Source: Amycolatopsis tolypomycina
GTDB taxonomy: Bacteria; Actinomycetota; Actinomycetes; Mycobacteriales; Pseudonocardiaceae
Assembly: GCF_900105945.1 (NCBI RefSeq)
Contig: NZ_FNSO01000004.1
Span: 6,204,001 to 6,268,000 of the forward strand
Direction of reading: 5' to 3'
DNA: 64,000 nucleotides
The position numbers and the translations under genes were made by a program. Within the stretch, counting starts at the first letter, position 1. Each line of letters begins with the position of its first letter. Below the pieces are notes generated by a model. The model was not told the origin of the DNA, did no database searches, and was given only the letters and a program-made list of their open reading frames with translations. This document shows, piece after piece, positions 47,234-55,382 of this stretch.

Positions 47234-48631
47234 ATGACTATCGATCTGTCCACCACGCTGTCCTGGACCACGGCGTCCGGCGAGGCCGCGACGATGCTCG
47301 GCGAACTGCAGCCGAACATCCTCAAGGCCCACGTCCGCGACCATCTGTCCGCTTTGTTCCTCGCGTTCGGCGAACCGGCGGAGGCGCGCGCCTTCCTGGT
47401 CGCGGTCACCGGGAAGATGAAGTCCGCCAAGGCACATCTCGACGAGGTGAGCGCGTTCAAGACCGAAGGCGGCGGGGGAACGCCGTACGTCGGCGTCGGC
47501 CTCACCGCGGCCGGCTACCGCGCGCTCGGCGTCGAAAACCTCCCGCAGGACGAGTCGTTCCTGCGGGGCATGGCGGCGCCGGACACACGGCGCCAGCTGA
47601 ACGATCCGCCGCGCTCGACGTTCGATCCGGGCTACCGCGCGGAAATCCACGCCGTCGTGCTCGTCGGCGACGCCACCGACAAGGCGATGGCCGCGCGCCG
47701 CAACGAAATCCTCGATCTGCTGCCGGATTCGGCGGCGGTTCTCGCGGAGGAAACCGGCCTCGGCCGCGTCAACGCGCGCGGCGAAGGCATCGAGCACTTC
47801 GGCTACGTCGACGGCCGCAGCCAGCCGTTGTTCCTGACCGAAGACGTCGACGCGGAGAAGAACAACACCGACGGCATCAACGTGTGGAACCCGGCGGCAC
47901 CGTTGGACCAGGTGCTCGTTCCCGACCCCGCGGCGCCGGATCCCGGCGTGCATTTCGGCAGCTATTTCGTTTTCCGCAAACTCGAACAGAACGTCCGGCG
48001 GTTCAAGCAGGCCGAAGAAGATCTCGCCGACACCCTCGGCCTCGTCGGCGGAGACCGCGAGCGGGCCGGCGCGATGATCATCGGCCGCTTCGAGGACGGC
48101 ACCCCCCTGACCACCCAGCGCGAAGACGGCGCGGAAAGCCCGGTGTCGAACAACTTCACCTACGAAAGCGACCGCGCGGCGCTGAAGTGCCCGTTCCAGG
48201 CGCACATCCGCAAGACGAACCCGCGCGGTTCCGGCGGCGCCGAAGACCCGGCCGGCGAGCGGCGGCACCTGATGGCCCGCCGCGGCGTCACGTACGGGGA
48301 GCGCCCGGACGAACCGAACGCCGACGTGCCGCCCGCGGCCCGGCCGAGCGGCGGCGTCGGCCTGCTGTTCATGGCGTTCAACTCGGTGCTGGGCAACCAG
48401 TTCGAGTTCACGCAGTCGCTCTGGGCGAACAACCCGGGCTTCCCGATCGTCGACGGCGTCACGCCGGGCCTCGACCCGGTGATCGGCCAGGGCGAGCGCG
48501 GCTCGTCCGACTACACGGTCGACTGGGGCGGCGCCACGCAGCGGACGGCGGACCCGGTGCCGCAGTCGGTGACACTGCGGGGCGGCGAGTACTTCTTCAT
48601 GCCGTCGCTGGCGTTCCTGCGCGCGCTCTGA
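47234..48631 (+). CDS. DyP-type heme peroxidase
   Basis: A 465-residue dye-decolourising peroxidase of the long (class D/V-like) type. It has the GxxDG motif in FGYVDGRSQPLF (distal Asp), the proximal heme His in CPFQAHIRKTNPRG, the distal-side Arg region RRHLMARRGVTYGERP and the C-terminal GGEYFFMPSL. It oxidises phenolic or dye substrates with peroxide and may aid lignin attack or stress defence. No Tat signal is visible and no encapsulin gene adjoins it. ATG 47234 is preceded by GGGGAGGG; a CCCGCC/GGCGGG hairpin lies at 47195-47210 in the leader. Confidence 0.92.
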   Translation: MTIDLSTTLSWTTASGEAATMLGELQPNILKAHVRDHLSALFLAFGEPAEARAFLVAVTGKMKSAKAHLDEVSAFKTEGGGGTPYVGVGLTAAGYRALGVENLPQDESFLRGMAAPDTRRQLNDPPRSTFDPGYRAEIHAVVLVGDATDKAMAARRNEILDLLPDSAAVLAEETGLGRVNARGEGIEHFGYVDGRSQPLFLTEDVDAEKNNTDGINVWNPAAPLDQVLVPDPAAPDPGVHFGSYFVFRKLEQNVRRFKQAEEDLADTLGLVGGDRERAGAMIIGRFEDGTPLTTQREDGAESPVSNNFTYESDRAALKCPFQAHIRKTNPRGSGGAEDPAGERRHLMARRGVTYGERPDEPNADVPPAARPSGGVGLLFMAFNSVLGNQFEFTQSLWANNPGFPIVDGVTPGLDPVIGQGERGSSDYTVDWGGATQRTADPVPQSVTLRGGEYFFMPSLAFLRAL

Positions 48632-48640
48632 CCGCCGTCC

Positions 48641-48669
48641 GGCCACCACCACAGCCGGTGGTGGTGGCC
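48641..48669. terminator. Bidirectional hairpin terminator
   Basis: GGCCACCACCAC pairs perfectly with GTGGTGGTGGCC around AGCCG, between the convergent DyP and ROK genes. Confidence 0.8.
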
Positions 48670-48676
48670 GCCGGCG

Positions 48677-49573
48677 TCAGGCTTCGAGCAGGTCGAAGGC
48701 CAGCAGGCCGGCGCCGAGCCGCCCGGCTTCGTCGCCCAGCTCGGCGATCCGCAGCTCCGGCATCTTCTGGAAGGTCAGGTGCGCGGCCAGCCACTCCCGC
48801 ACCGGCTCCAGCACGTAGTCGGCCGCCGTGAAGAGGCCGCCGCCCAGCACGATCACGTCCGGCCCCAGCAACGTCAGCAGCGTCCGGATCCCGTGGCCGA
48901 GCCCGTCGAGCGCGTCCTGCACCACGGCGACGGCGACCTCGTCACCACGGCGCGCCAGCTCCACGACCTCGCGCGCGCCGTCGGCCGGCCGCCCGGTGCG
49001 TTCGGTGTAGCGGCGCGCGATCGCGGCGGCCGACGAGATGGCCTCCAGGCAGCCGATCGCCCCGCAGCCGCACTTGCCGGAGTGCCCGACGTCGATGTGC
49101 CCGACCTCGCCGGCCTGCCCGCCCGCCCGGTGGATCCGGCCGTCGAGCAGCAGGGCGGCGGCGATCCCGGTGCCGACGGGGATGAAGGCGGCGTTCGTCG
49201 CCCCCCGCCCGGCGCCGACGCGGAACTCGGCGATCCCGCCCGCGGTGACGTCGTGCCCGAACGCGACGGGCAGCCCGAGCCGCTCTTCCAGCAGCTCGCC
49301 GAAGTGCACTTCCCGCCAGTCGAGGTTGGCCGAGAAGTGGCAGACGCGCGTCTGTTCGTCGACGATCCCCGGCACGACGACGCCGACCGCGTCGGGCCGT
49401 CCGGTACCGGCCTGTTCGGCCAGCGCGGCCACGATCTCCACGGTCTGCGCGGCCAGCGCCGTGCCGTCGGCGCTGCGAGCCGTCTCCGCGCGCAGTGCCG
49501 CCTGGGGCCGGAGCTGCTCGTCGAGCAACGCCGCCTTGATCGTCGTCCCGCCCACATCGAGGGCCGCCACCAT
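48677..49573 (-). CDS. ROK-family sugar kinase
   Basis: A 298-residue kinase: phosphate motif ALDVGGTTIKAALLD, sugar-site region ANLDWREV and GHDVTAGGIAEFR, zinc site CGCGAIGCLEAISS and adenosine region GPDVIVLGGGLF. There is no N-terminal helix-turn-helix, so it is a kinase (glucose, N-acetylmannosamine or similar), not a ROK repressor. ATG 49573. An IS605-type element ends five bases upstream of this ATG, so the native promoter may have been displaced and transcription could now come from the element. Confidence 0.9.
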   Translation of the reverse strand: MVAALDVGGTTIKAALLDEQLRPQAALRAETARSADGTALAAQTVEIVAALAEQAGTGRPDAVGVVVPGIVDEQTRVCHFSANLDWREVHFGELLEERLGLPVAFGHDVTAGGIAEFRVGAGRGATNAAFIPVGTGIAAALLLDGRIHRAGGQAGEVGHIDVGHSGKCGCGAIGCLEAISSAAAIARRYTERTGRPADGAREVVELARRGDEVAVAVVQDALDGLGHGIRTLLTLLGPDVIVLGGGLFTAADYVLEPVREWLAAHLTFQKMPELRIAELGDEAGRLGAGLLAFDLLEA

Positions 49574-49577
49574 TCGA

Positions 49578-49720
49578 TTGGCACGCTCCCCGGCAGCAGA
49601 GCCGGGGATTCCCGCGCGGCTATGCCGCGTTTGGGTTGCTTCCTGCTTCATCGCCCTGCACCTCCCTGGAGGAAGGACTTACCGGAGCTCCACCGGCGTT
49701 TAGCCTCTCCGCCTGCCCGG
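49578..49720 (-). ncRNA. Candidate omega RNA at the tnpB right end
   Basis: TnpB nucleases use an RNA derived from the 3' end of tnpB and the element's right end, with the guide supplied by flanking DNA. Two stable hairpins lie at the expected place. If the element ends at GCCAA (49578), the guide would begin at 49577 and read into the ROK start codon. Length and processing are inferred from the family. Confidence 0.4.
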
Positions 49721-50837
49721 CGGCGAGGATGTTGAGCGCTGCGTTGTAGTCCCGATCGTGGACGGCCCCACAGCCGGGGCAGGACCATTCGCGAATCTCG
49801 AGCGGTATGGAGGCCAGCACATGCCCGCAGCTCGAGCACGTTTTCGAGCTGGGCAGCCAGCGAGACACCTTGTGCACAGTACGGCCGTGTCGTTCGGCTT
49901 TCTCTTCGAGGAGCCGGACGAACTGGGCCCACCCGACATCGAGGATCGCCCGCGCCAACCGGTGGTTGCCGACCATCCCCGCGATGTTCAGGTCCTCGAC
50001 GTGAACCGCTTGGTTTTCGCGGACCAGGATGAGGGCCTGCTTGTGGTGATGGTCCCGCCGGGCGCGGGCGACTTTGCCGTGCTGGACAGCGACCCGGTGA
50101 CGTGTCTTCGCCCGGTTCGCCGAACCTTTGACGCGCCGTGCCTTTTCGCGCTCCAGCCGAGCCAGTTTCCGCAGTTTGCGCGAGAGGTGTTTCGGGTTCG
50201 GAACCTCCAGCCGACGTGCCGTCGTGTCGGCGATCGTCGCCAGGCGCGTGATCCCCAGATCCACCCCTGCTTCCCGATCGACCGGCGGGAGCGGGGTCCG
50301 CTCGACCTCGACCACGAAGGATGCGTAGTACCCGCCGTCCGGTTCCCGGAGGATCGTGACCGAACTGGGCTCCGACGGCAGAGCACGGGACCAGCGCACC
50401 CGCACCTCCCCCACCTTCGCCAGATACAGCCGCCCGTTCGGACGCAGGCTGAAGCCGTTCCGGGTGAGCCGGAAGGACTGCCTGTTGTCCTTCCTCGATT
50501 TGAACCGTGGACGCCCGATCTTCCGGCCCCGACGTTTGCCTCTCACCGAGGCGAAGAAGTTCGAGAACGCCCGATGCGCGTCACGCACCGATTGCACCAG
50601 CGCCACGCTGGCCACCTCGGACAACCAAGCCCGCTCGTCGCGAGCCTTCGCCTCCGTGATCACCTGTCGCTGCACCTCGGCCGGTGACAAATTCACCCCG
50701 AGCCGGTAGGCGCCTTCCCGGCACCTGATGGCGTCGTTGAACACCACCCGGGCGCATCCGAACGTGCGCGCCAGCATTCCCCGCTGAACCTCGTCAGGTT
50801 CGAGTCGATAGCGGTAGCGGGCCTGCACGGCGATCAC
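49620..50837 (-). CDS. tnpB: RNA-guided endonuclease TnpB
   Basis: A 405-residue protein with all catalytic features of an active TnpB: RuvC residues Asp193 (GVDLGIT), Glu281 (VHVEDLNI) and the HDRDYNAALN motif (Asp361/363). The zinc ribbon is Cys334/Cys337 (CSSCG) and Cys353/Cys356 (CPGCG). The N-terminal bridge region has RKIGRPRFKSRKDNRQSF. Length and spacing match ISDra2-type TnpB, so the gene looks intact. Starts with GTG 50837. TnpB cuts the empty donor site, guided by omega RNA, and so helps retain the element. Confidence 0.93.
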   Translation of the reverse strand: MIAVQARYRYRLEPDEVQRGMLARTFGCARVVFNDAIRCREGAYRLGVNLSPAEVQRQVITEAKARDERAWLSEVASVALVQSVRDAHRAFSNFFASVRGKRRGRKIGRPRFKSRKDNRQSFRLTRNGFSLRPNGRLYLAKVGEVRVRWSRALPSEPSSVTILREPDGGYYASFVVEVERTPLPPVDREAGVDLGITRLATIADTTARRLEVPNPKHLSRKLRKLARLEREKARRVKGSANRAKTRHRVAVQHGKVARARRDHHHKQALILVRENQAVHVEDLNIAGMVGNHRLARAILDVGWAQFVRLLEEKAERHGRTVHKVSRWLPSSKTCSSCGHVLASIPLEIREWSCPGCGAVHDRDYNAALNILAAGQAERLNAGGAPVSPSSREVQGDEAGSNPNAA

Positions 50838-50924
50838 TGTAGCCGAGGGGTCGGCTACCCCATGGGGATGGAACTCGCACCGATAGTTGCGGTGTCACAT
50901 TGACGCGCCCCGAACGGCGGACCT

Positions 50925-51033
50925 ACGCTCAACCGGCCAGACGAGGAGATTCCGGAACGCGGTGCAAGTCCGCGCGGTCGCGCCACTGTGACTCCCACCA
51001 GGGGGAAGCCAGACCCGGACCTTCGTGATCGAC
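50925..51033 (+). promoter_or_regulatory. Cobalamin (B12) riboswitch
   Basis: Contains the conserved core GGAACGCGGTGCAAGTCC, then GGTCGCGCCACTGTGA, and the B12 box GGAAGCCAGACCC (around 51004-51016). It is located 36-140 bases before cbtB. In this class, bound adenosylcobalamin lowers expression of the downstream gene, here a predicted cobalt transporter. The expression platform probably acts on the GAGGAGG ribosome binding site of cbtB. Confidence 0.93.
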
Positions 51034-51068
51034 CCCGATGAGGCCGCGAAAGCCCGAGGAGGCCACGC

Positions 51069-51278
51069 ATGACCCAGACGGCAGCTCCCGCCGTTCCGCT
51101 CCCGATCCGCATCCCGATCCGTGAGATCGTGCCGTGGGCGGTGTTCGTGGTGCTCCTCGCGCTGATCGCGCTGTACTTCGTGAGCGCCGAGCAGGGCGCC
51201 TTCGCGGTCTTCGCGAACAACTACGTCCACGAGTTCGTGCACGACGGCCGGCACCTGCTGGCCTTCCCCTGCCACTGA
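51069..51278 (+). CDS. cbtB: CbtB, small subunit of predicted cobalt transporter
   Basis: A 69-residue protein with one membrane segment (VPWAVFVVLLALIALYFVS) and a His-rich C-terminus NNYVHEFVHDGRHLLAFPCH that can bind cobalt. This composition and the B12 riboswitch immediately upstream identify CbtB. ATG 51069, with GAGGAGG upstream. It is followed after 19 bp by cbtA. Confidence 0.92.
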   Translation: MTQTAAPAVPLPIRIPIREIVPWAVFVVLLALIALYFVSAEQGAFAVFANNYVHEFVHDGRHLLAFPCH

Positions 51279-51297
51279 TCGGCGGGCACGCACTCCC

Positions 51298-52050
51298 ATG
51301 ATGAAGACCCTGCTGGTCCGCGGCATGCTCGCGGGCCTGATCGCCGGTGTGCTCGCGTTCGGGTTCGCCTACGCCTTCGGTGAGCCGTCGGTGAACGCCG
51401 CCATCGGGCTCGAGGAGTCCGGCGGCGGCCACACGCACTCGCACGACGCCGCTCCCGCTTCGTCGCCGGAAGAGGAAGAGCTCGTCCCCCGAGACATCCA
51501 GAGCACGCTCGGCCTGCTGACCGGCGTGGTCGTGTACGGCGTCGCGATCGGCGGCCTGCTCTCGCTGGCGTTCGCGTTCGCCCAGGGCCGGCTCGGCTCG
51601 CTGCGCCCGCGGCTGACGGCGCTGCTGCTGACGGCGGGCGCGTTCACCGTGGTGTTCCTGGTGCCGTTCCTGAAGTACCCGGCCAACCCGCCCGCGGTCG
51701 GCCAGGCGGGCACGATCGGCTCCCGCACCGAGCTGTACTTCGGCTTCGTCGCGGTGTCGCTGCTCGTCGGCATCTTCGCGACGGTGTTCGGCCGCAAGCT
51801 CGCGGACCGCCTCGGCGCGTGGAACGGCTTCCTGCTGGCCGCGGCGGGCTACCTCGTCGTGATCGGCGTGGTGGCCTGGCTGATGCCGGTGGTCGACGAG
51901 GTCCCGGCGACGTTCCCGGCGTCGACGCTGTGGAGCTTCCGCACGGCGTCGGTCGGCACCCAGGTCACGCTGTGGCTGGGCCTGGGCCTGGCGTTCGGCG
52001 CGTTCGCGGAGAAGGCGCTGACCCGCCGCACCGCGGTCACGGCGGCCTGA
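51298..52050 (+). CDS. cbtA: CbtA, membrane subunit of predicted cobalt transporter
   Basis: A 250-residue protein with about six membrane segments. After the first one there is a His-rich loop (GGGHTHSHDAA) suited to cobalt binding, and the family motifs FAFAQGRLGSLRP, VPFLKYPANPPAVG and LWLGLGLAFG. Co-transcribed with cbtB under the B12 riboswitch, it would supply cobalt for the corrinoid genes 1-6 kb away. ATG 51298 (a second ATG follows directly). Confidence 0.92.
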   Translation: MMKTLLVRGMLAGLIAGVLAFGFAYAFGEPSVNAAIGLEESGGGHTHSHDAAPASSPEEEELVPRDIQSTLGLLTGVVVYGVAIGGLLSLAFAFAQGRLGSLRPRLTALLLTAGAFTVVFLVPFLKYPANPPAVGQAGTIGSRTELYFGFVAVSLLVGIFATVFGRKLADRLGAWNGFLLAAAGYLVVIGVVAWLMPVVDEVPATFPASTLWSFRTASVGTQVTLWLGLGLAFGAFAEKALTRRTAVTAA

Positions 52051-52120
52051 CCGAATCGTTAGCCGGGCGTCCCGTTCGTCCCTTTAGGCTCCTCTCCAGG
52101 GGAGTCTCGAGGGGGAAACC

Positions 52121-52717
52121 ATGAACGAAGACGTGCCGGCCAAGCGGGACGGGTTCGCGGTCGCGTCCTTGATCACCGGAGTGCTGGGGTTCTTCGGGGT
52201 CACGGCGGTGCTGGGGGTGGGCTTCGGCATCGCCGCGCTGGTCCGGCTCCACCGGACCGGCGGACGCGGCCGCGGGCTCGCCATCGGTGGCATCACCGCG
52301 GGCGTGGCCTGGATGATCGCCCTGCCGATCGCGGCGTTCCTGGTGATCGCGGGCCTGCTGAGCGCGTCCAACGCCCCAATAGCGGCCCTGGAGATCGACA
52401 ACTGCTACAACAAGGCCCGCCCCGGCCACGACGCGGTCCGCGTCACCTGCGCGGGCGAGCACGACGGCCTGGTGCTCGACGCGTTCCCCATGGCCGGCCC
52501 CAACACGCCATACCCGGGCGAGAAGCAGGCGGCGGCCGCGGTGGAGCGCAGCTGCCAGGACCGCCTGGACACGTTGTTCCACGGCCCGGACGCGGTGGAG
52601 CTCCCCCCGGAGATGGTGGTGGTCGGCTACGCCCCCGACGAGAAGGCCTGGGCGGCGGGCAAGCGGAACGGGACGTGCGGGATGCAGCGCCGGAGCGGCC
52701 GGATCGCCGGGTCCTGA
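52121..52717 (+). CDS. DUF4190/septum-formation-like membrane protein
   Basis: A 198-residue protein. The DUF4190 unit (DGFAVASLITGVLGFFGVTAVLGVGFGIAALVRLHRTG .. GRGLAIGGITAGVAWMI) gives two or three membrane segments, followed by an extracellular domain with four Cys (NCYNKARPGHDAVRVTCAGEHDG, SCQDRL, GTCGM) like the 'septum formation' domain. Function unknown; no direct cell-division evidence. ATG 52121 follows GAGGGGGAAACC; a TAGGCT -10 box is at 52085-52090. Confidence 0.75.
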   Translation: MNEDVPAKRDGFAVASLITGVLGFFGVTAVLGVGFGIAALVRLHRTGGRGRGLAIGGITAGVAWMIALPIAAFLVIAGLLSASNAPIAALEIDNCYNKARPGHDAVRVTCAGEHDGLVLDAFPMAGPNTPYPGEKQAAAAVERSCQDRLDTLFHGPDAVELPPEMVVVGYAPDEKAWAAGKRNGTCGMQRRSGRIAGS

Positions 52718-52740
52718 CCAGGGTGAGGCCCGCCCTTCCA

Positions 52741-52941
52741 CCCGCCCGCCGCCTTGCCCCCTCCCGGCAACCGGCCCATGCCCGGCCCGCCGAGGCGCGG
52801 CAGGCGGGAGCCGTTCCGCCCTCGGCCGCCGCCCTTGCCCCCTGCCGGCAACCGGCCCATGCCCGGCCCGCCGAGGCGCGGCAGGCGGGAGCCGTTCCGC
52901 CCTCGGCCGCCGCCCTTGCCCCCTGCCGGCAACCGGCCCCG
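52741..52941. repeat. 81-bp tandem repeat
   Basis: Units beginning with GGCAACCGGCCC at 52766, 52847 and 52928 (81 bp apart): two full copies plus a partial one, nearly identical. It fills the gap between the convergent DUF4190 gene and cobQ. The frame stays open in several readings only because 81 is a multiple of three; no start signals or family resemblance. Confidence 0.85.
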
Positions 52942-52945
52942 CCCG

Positions 52946-54427
52946 CTACGGTGCGCCCGGCGGGACGAACGGCAGGTCCGGGGGTGCCCCGCGGTCCAGC
53001 AGCGTCCGGAGCATCGCCGTGTCCAGGTGTTCGTCGATTGCGTCCGCGAGCTTGTCCAGCATTTCCTCGCGAAGCTCGCCGAAGGCGGGGGCGTCCGGTG
53101 CCGGGGCCCATGTCGCGCCCGCCTGTGCTGCCGCTTCGGTGAGCCAGGCGCGGCGGAACGCGTCGTTCTCGAAGGCGCCGTGCCACATCGTGCCCCAGAC
53201 CGCTCCGGTGCGCAGACCGTCCAGAAAGGACTCCGCCGGCGCCGTGGTGGTCACCGAGCCGTGGTGGATTTCGTACGCCTCCACCCGGGTTCCCCGCCAT
53301 GTTCCCGTCGGCCGGGCGAGGACCTTCTCCGCGGCGAACGTCACCCGCCCGGGCAGCAAACCGAGCCCCGGCACTTCGCCCGCGCCGGACTCGACTTCGT
53401 CCACAATGGACTCCGTCAGCATCTGGTAGCCGCCGCAGATGCCGAGGACCGGGCGGCCCGCGGTGGCCCGGGCCGTCACCGCCGTGTCGAGACCGCGGTC
53501 GCGCAGCCAGGCCAGGTCGGCCACCGTGGCGCGCGACCCGGGCAGCACCACGACGTCCGCCGCCGCGACGACGTCGGGGTCGGCCGTCAGCGTCACCGTG
53601 ACCCCGGGCTCGGCGGCCAGCGCGTCGACGTCGGTGGCGTTCGACGCGCGCGGGAACCGGACGACCGCCACGCCGAGCCCCCCGCCGGGCGCTTCCCGGC
53701 GCCAGCCCGCCGCGGCGAGGGCGTCCTCCGAGTCGATCCACACCCGGTCCAGCCACGGCAGCACGCCCAGCACGGGACGGCCGGTGACCTTCTGGAGGCT
53801 GTCGAGGCCCGGCCGCAGCAGGCCGACGTCGCCGCGGAACTTGTTGACCACCCAGCCCGCGACCAGGGCCTGGTCCTCGGCCGAAAGCAGCGCGAGGGTG
53901 CCGAACATCGCCGCCAGCACGCCGCCGCGGTCGATGTCGCCGACGACCAGCACCGGCAGCCCGAACCGCCGCGCGAGCCCCATGTTGACGTAGTCGCCGC
54001 CGCGCAGGTTGATCTCCGCCGGGCTCCCGGCGCCTTCGCAGACGACGACGTCGTAGCGCGAACTGAGGTCTTCGAAGGCCCCGAAGGCGATCTCGGCCAG
54101 CCCGGCCCGGCCGGTGGCGTACTCGCCCGCCTCGAGCGTGCCGAAGGGCTTCCCGAGCGCGACGACGTGGCTGCGCCGGTCACTGCCCGGCTTGAGCAGC
54201 ACCGGATTCATCGCCGCTTCGGGTTCGACACCGGCGGCGCGCGCCTGCACCCACTGGGCGCGGCCGATCTCGGCACCGTCGGCGCAGACCATCGAGTTGT
54301 TGGACATGTTCTGCGCCTTGAACGGCGCCACCCGCACGCCCCGCCGCGCGAGCCACCGGCAGATCCCGGCGGTGACCAGGCTCTTCCCGGCGTCCGACGT
54401 CGTCCCGGCGACGAGCAGGCCGCTCAT
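52946..54427 (-). CDS. cobQ: Cobyric acid synthase
   Basis: A 493-residue ATP-dependent amidase that amidates carboxyl groups b, d, e and g of adenosylcobyrinic a,c-diamide. The synthetase domain has GTTSDAGKSLVTAGICRWLAR and FKAQNMSNNSMV; the glutaminase domain has nucleophile Cys in RPVLGICGGYQML and His in AYEIHHG. ATG 54427 overlaps the cobD stop (ATGA). It lies at the end of the leftward cobD-cobQ unit; the 81-bp repeats follow. Confidence 0.97.
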   Translation of the reverse strand: MSGLLVAGTTSDAGKSLVTAGICRWLARRGVRVAPFKAQNMSNNSMVCADGAEIGRAQWVQARAAGVEPEAAMNPVLLKPGSDRRSHVVALGKPFGTLEAGEYATGRAGLAEIAFGAFEDLSSRYDVVVCEGAGSPAEINLRGGDYVNMGLARRFGLPVLVVGDIDRGGVLAAMFGTLALLSAEDQALVAGWVVNKFRGDVGLLRPGLDSLQKVTGRPVLGVLPWLDRVWIDSEDALAAAGWRREAPGGGLGVAVVRFPRASNATDVDALAAEPGVTVTLTADPDVVAAADVVVLPGSRATVADLAWLRDRGLDTAVTARATAGRPVLGICGGYQMLTESIVDEVESGAGEVPGLGLLPGRVTFAAEKVLARPTGTWRGTRVEAYEIHHGSVTTTAPAESFLDGLRTGAVWGTMWHGAFENDAFRRAWLTEAAAQAGATWAPAPDAPAFGELREEMLDKLADAIDEHLDTAMLRTLLDRGAPPDLPFVPPGAP

Positions 54428-55347
54428 CGCGCCACCACCGCGGCCAGCGCCACCGCGGCCGCGCCCACCCGGCGCGACAACCGCACCGCACGTCTGAGGT
54501 CCACCGGTTCCGGATCGCGGCCCTCCCCCAGCCGAGCCCGGCTCTCCACCTCGCCGCCGTAGCTGTTCGTCCCGCCGAACCGGATGTCCAGTGCGCCGGC
54601 GAAGGCCGCCTCCACCTGGCCCGCGTTGGGACTCGGGTGCCGGCTGCCGTCGCGTCGCCACACCCGCCAGGACTCCCGCACGCGGCCGCCCGCGCACAAC
54701 GCCGTGAGCACCGCCCCGATCCGCGACGGCACCAGGTTGGCGACGTCGTCCGCGCGCGCCGACGCCCAGCCGAAGCGGCGGTGGCGCGGCGAGCGGTAGC
54801 CGACCATCGCGTCGAGCGTGTTCAGCGCGCGGTAGCCGAGGAGGCCCGGCATGCCCGCGACGGCACCCCAGAACAGCGGCGCGACCACGGCGTCCGACGT
54901 GTTCTCGGCGATCGACTCGGTGGCCGCGCGGGTCAGCTCGGCGGAGTCGAGCGTCGTCGCGTCGCGTGCGCAGAGGTGCGAGAGCCTCTGACGCGCTTCG
55001 GGCACTTCGCCCGCTTCGAGCAGCCGCGCCATTTCGGTGCCTTCGGCGGCGAGACCGCGGCCGCCGAGCACGACCCACGTACAGACTGCTGTCGCCGCGA
55101 AGCGCGCGAAGGGACGTCCCCGCGTCGCCGTCTGAAGCGCGACGCCGAGACCGACCGCGCCGAAGGTGCACAGCGCTGCGTACGCGGCTCCGCGCGGCTT
55201 CGAGTCGGCCCACAGACGGTGTTCCAGACGCGCGGCAGCGCTACCGAAGAGGGCGACCGGATGGCCCGTTCGGGGGTCACCGAACAGAGCGTCGGTTACG
55301 TATCCGGTCACGAGTCCGGCCGCGGTTGTCCCTAGACGGAGTGGCAC
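54424..55347 (-). CDS. cobD: Cobalamin biosynthesis protein CobD/CbiB
   Basis: A 307-residue membrane protein that attaches the aminopropanol arm to cobyric acid to give adenosylcobinamide (phosphate). Signatures: GYVTDALFGDPRTGHPVALFG, ATESIAENTSDAVVAPLFWG, YRALNTLDAMVGYRS and PSPNAGQVEAAFAGAL. GTG 55347 follows TACCGT by seven bases, indicating a leaderless transcript; GTG 55356 is an alternative. Divergent from cobU with only 35 bp between starts, and coupled to cobQ. Confidence 0.95.
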   Translation of the reverse strand: MPLRLGTTAAGLVTGYVTDALFGDPRTGHPVALFGSAAARLEHRLWADSKPRGAAYAALCTFGAVGLGVALQTATRGRPFARFAATAVCTWVVLGGRGLAAEGTEMARLLEAGEVPEARQRLSHLCARDATTLDSAELTRAATESIAENTSDAVVAPLFWGAVAGMPGLLGYRALNTLDAMVGYRSPRHRRFGWASARADDVANLVPSRIGAVLTALCAGGRVRESWRVWRRDGSRHPSPNAGQVEAAFAGALDIRFGGTNSYGGEVESRARLGEGRDPEPVDLRRAVRLSRRVGAAAVALAAVVAR

Positions 55348-55382
55348 GTGGCGCACGGTAGCGCGTGCACCAGAATGCCGGT
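55348..55382. promoter_or_regulatory. Compact divergent cobD/cobU promoter region
   Basis: Only 35 bp separate the starts. TACCGT (minus strand, 55360-55355) sits seven bases before the cobD GTG, and CAGAAT (55371-55376) six bases before the cobU ATG. The two -10 boxes are 10 bp apart, so the promoters must compete or be co-regulated. No room for a riboswitch here, unlike at cbtB. Confidence 0.6.

Larger units (their letters stand above)
49578..50900 (-). mobile_element. IS200/IS605-type element carrying only tnpB
   Basis: The tnpB gene (49620-50837) is bracketed by end hairpins. On its 3' side CGCGGC-TAT-GCCGCG (49615-49629) overlaps the stop codon and CCCCGGC/GCCGGGG (49588-49607) follows, then GCCAA at 49582-49578, resembling the right end of such elements. 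On its 5' side there is GTAGCCGA/TCGGCTAC (50839-50858) and CCCCATGGGG. No tnpA is present, so it would depend on a transposase elsewhere. The outer left boundary near 50900 is approximate. The insertion lies between the ROK gene and the B12 riboswitch. Confidence 0.75.

Noticed and set aside
48677..49573. ROK-type transcriptional repressor
   Set aside because: No N-terminal helix-turn-helix; length and motifs are those of a kinase.
52627..52932. Minus-strand Gly/Arg-rich repeat protein over the 81-bp repeat
   Set aside because: No ribosome binding site, antisense to the DUF4190 gene at one end, and the openness follows from the repeat length.
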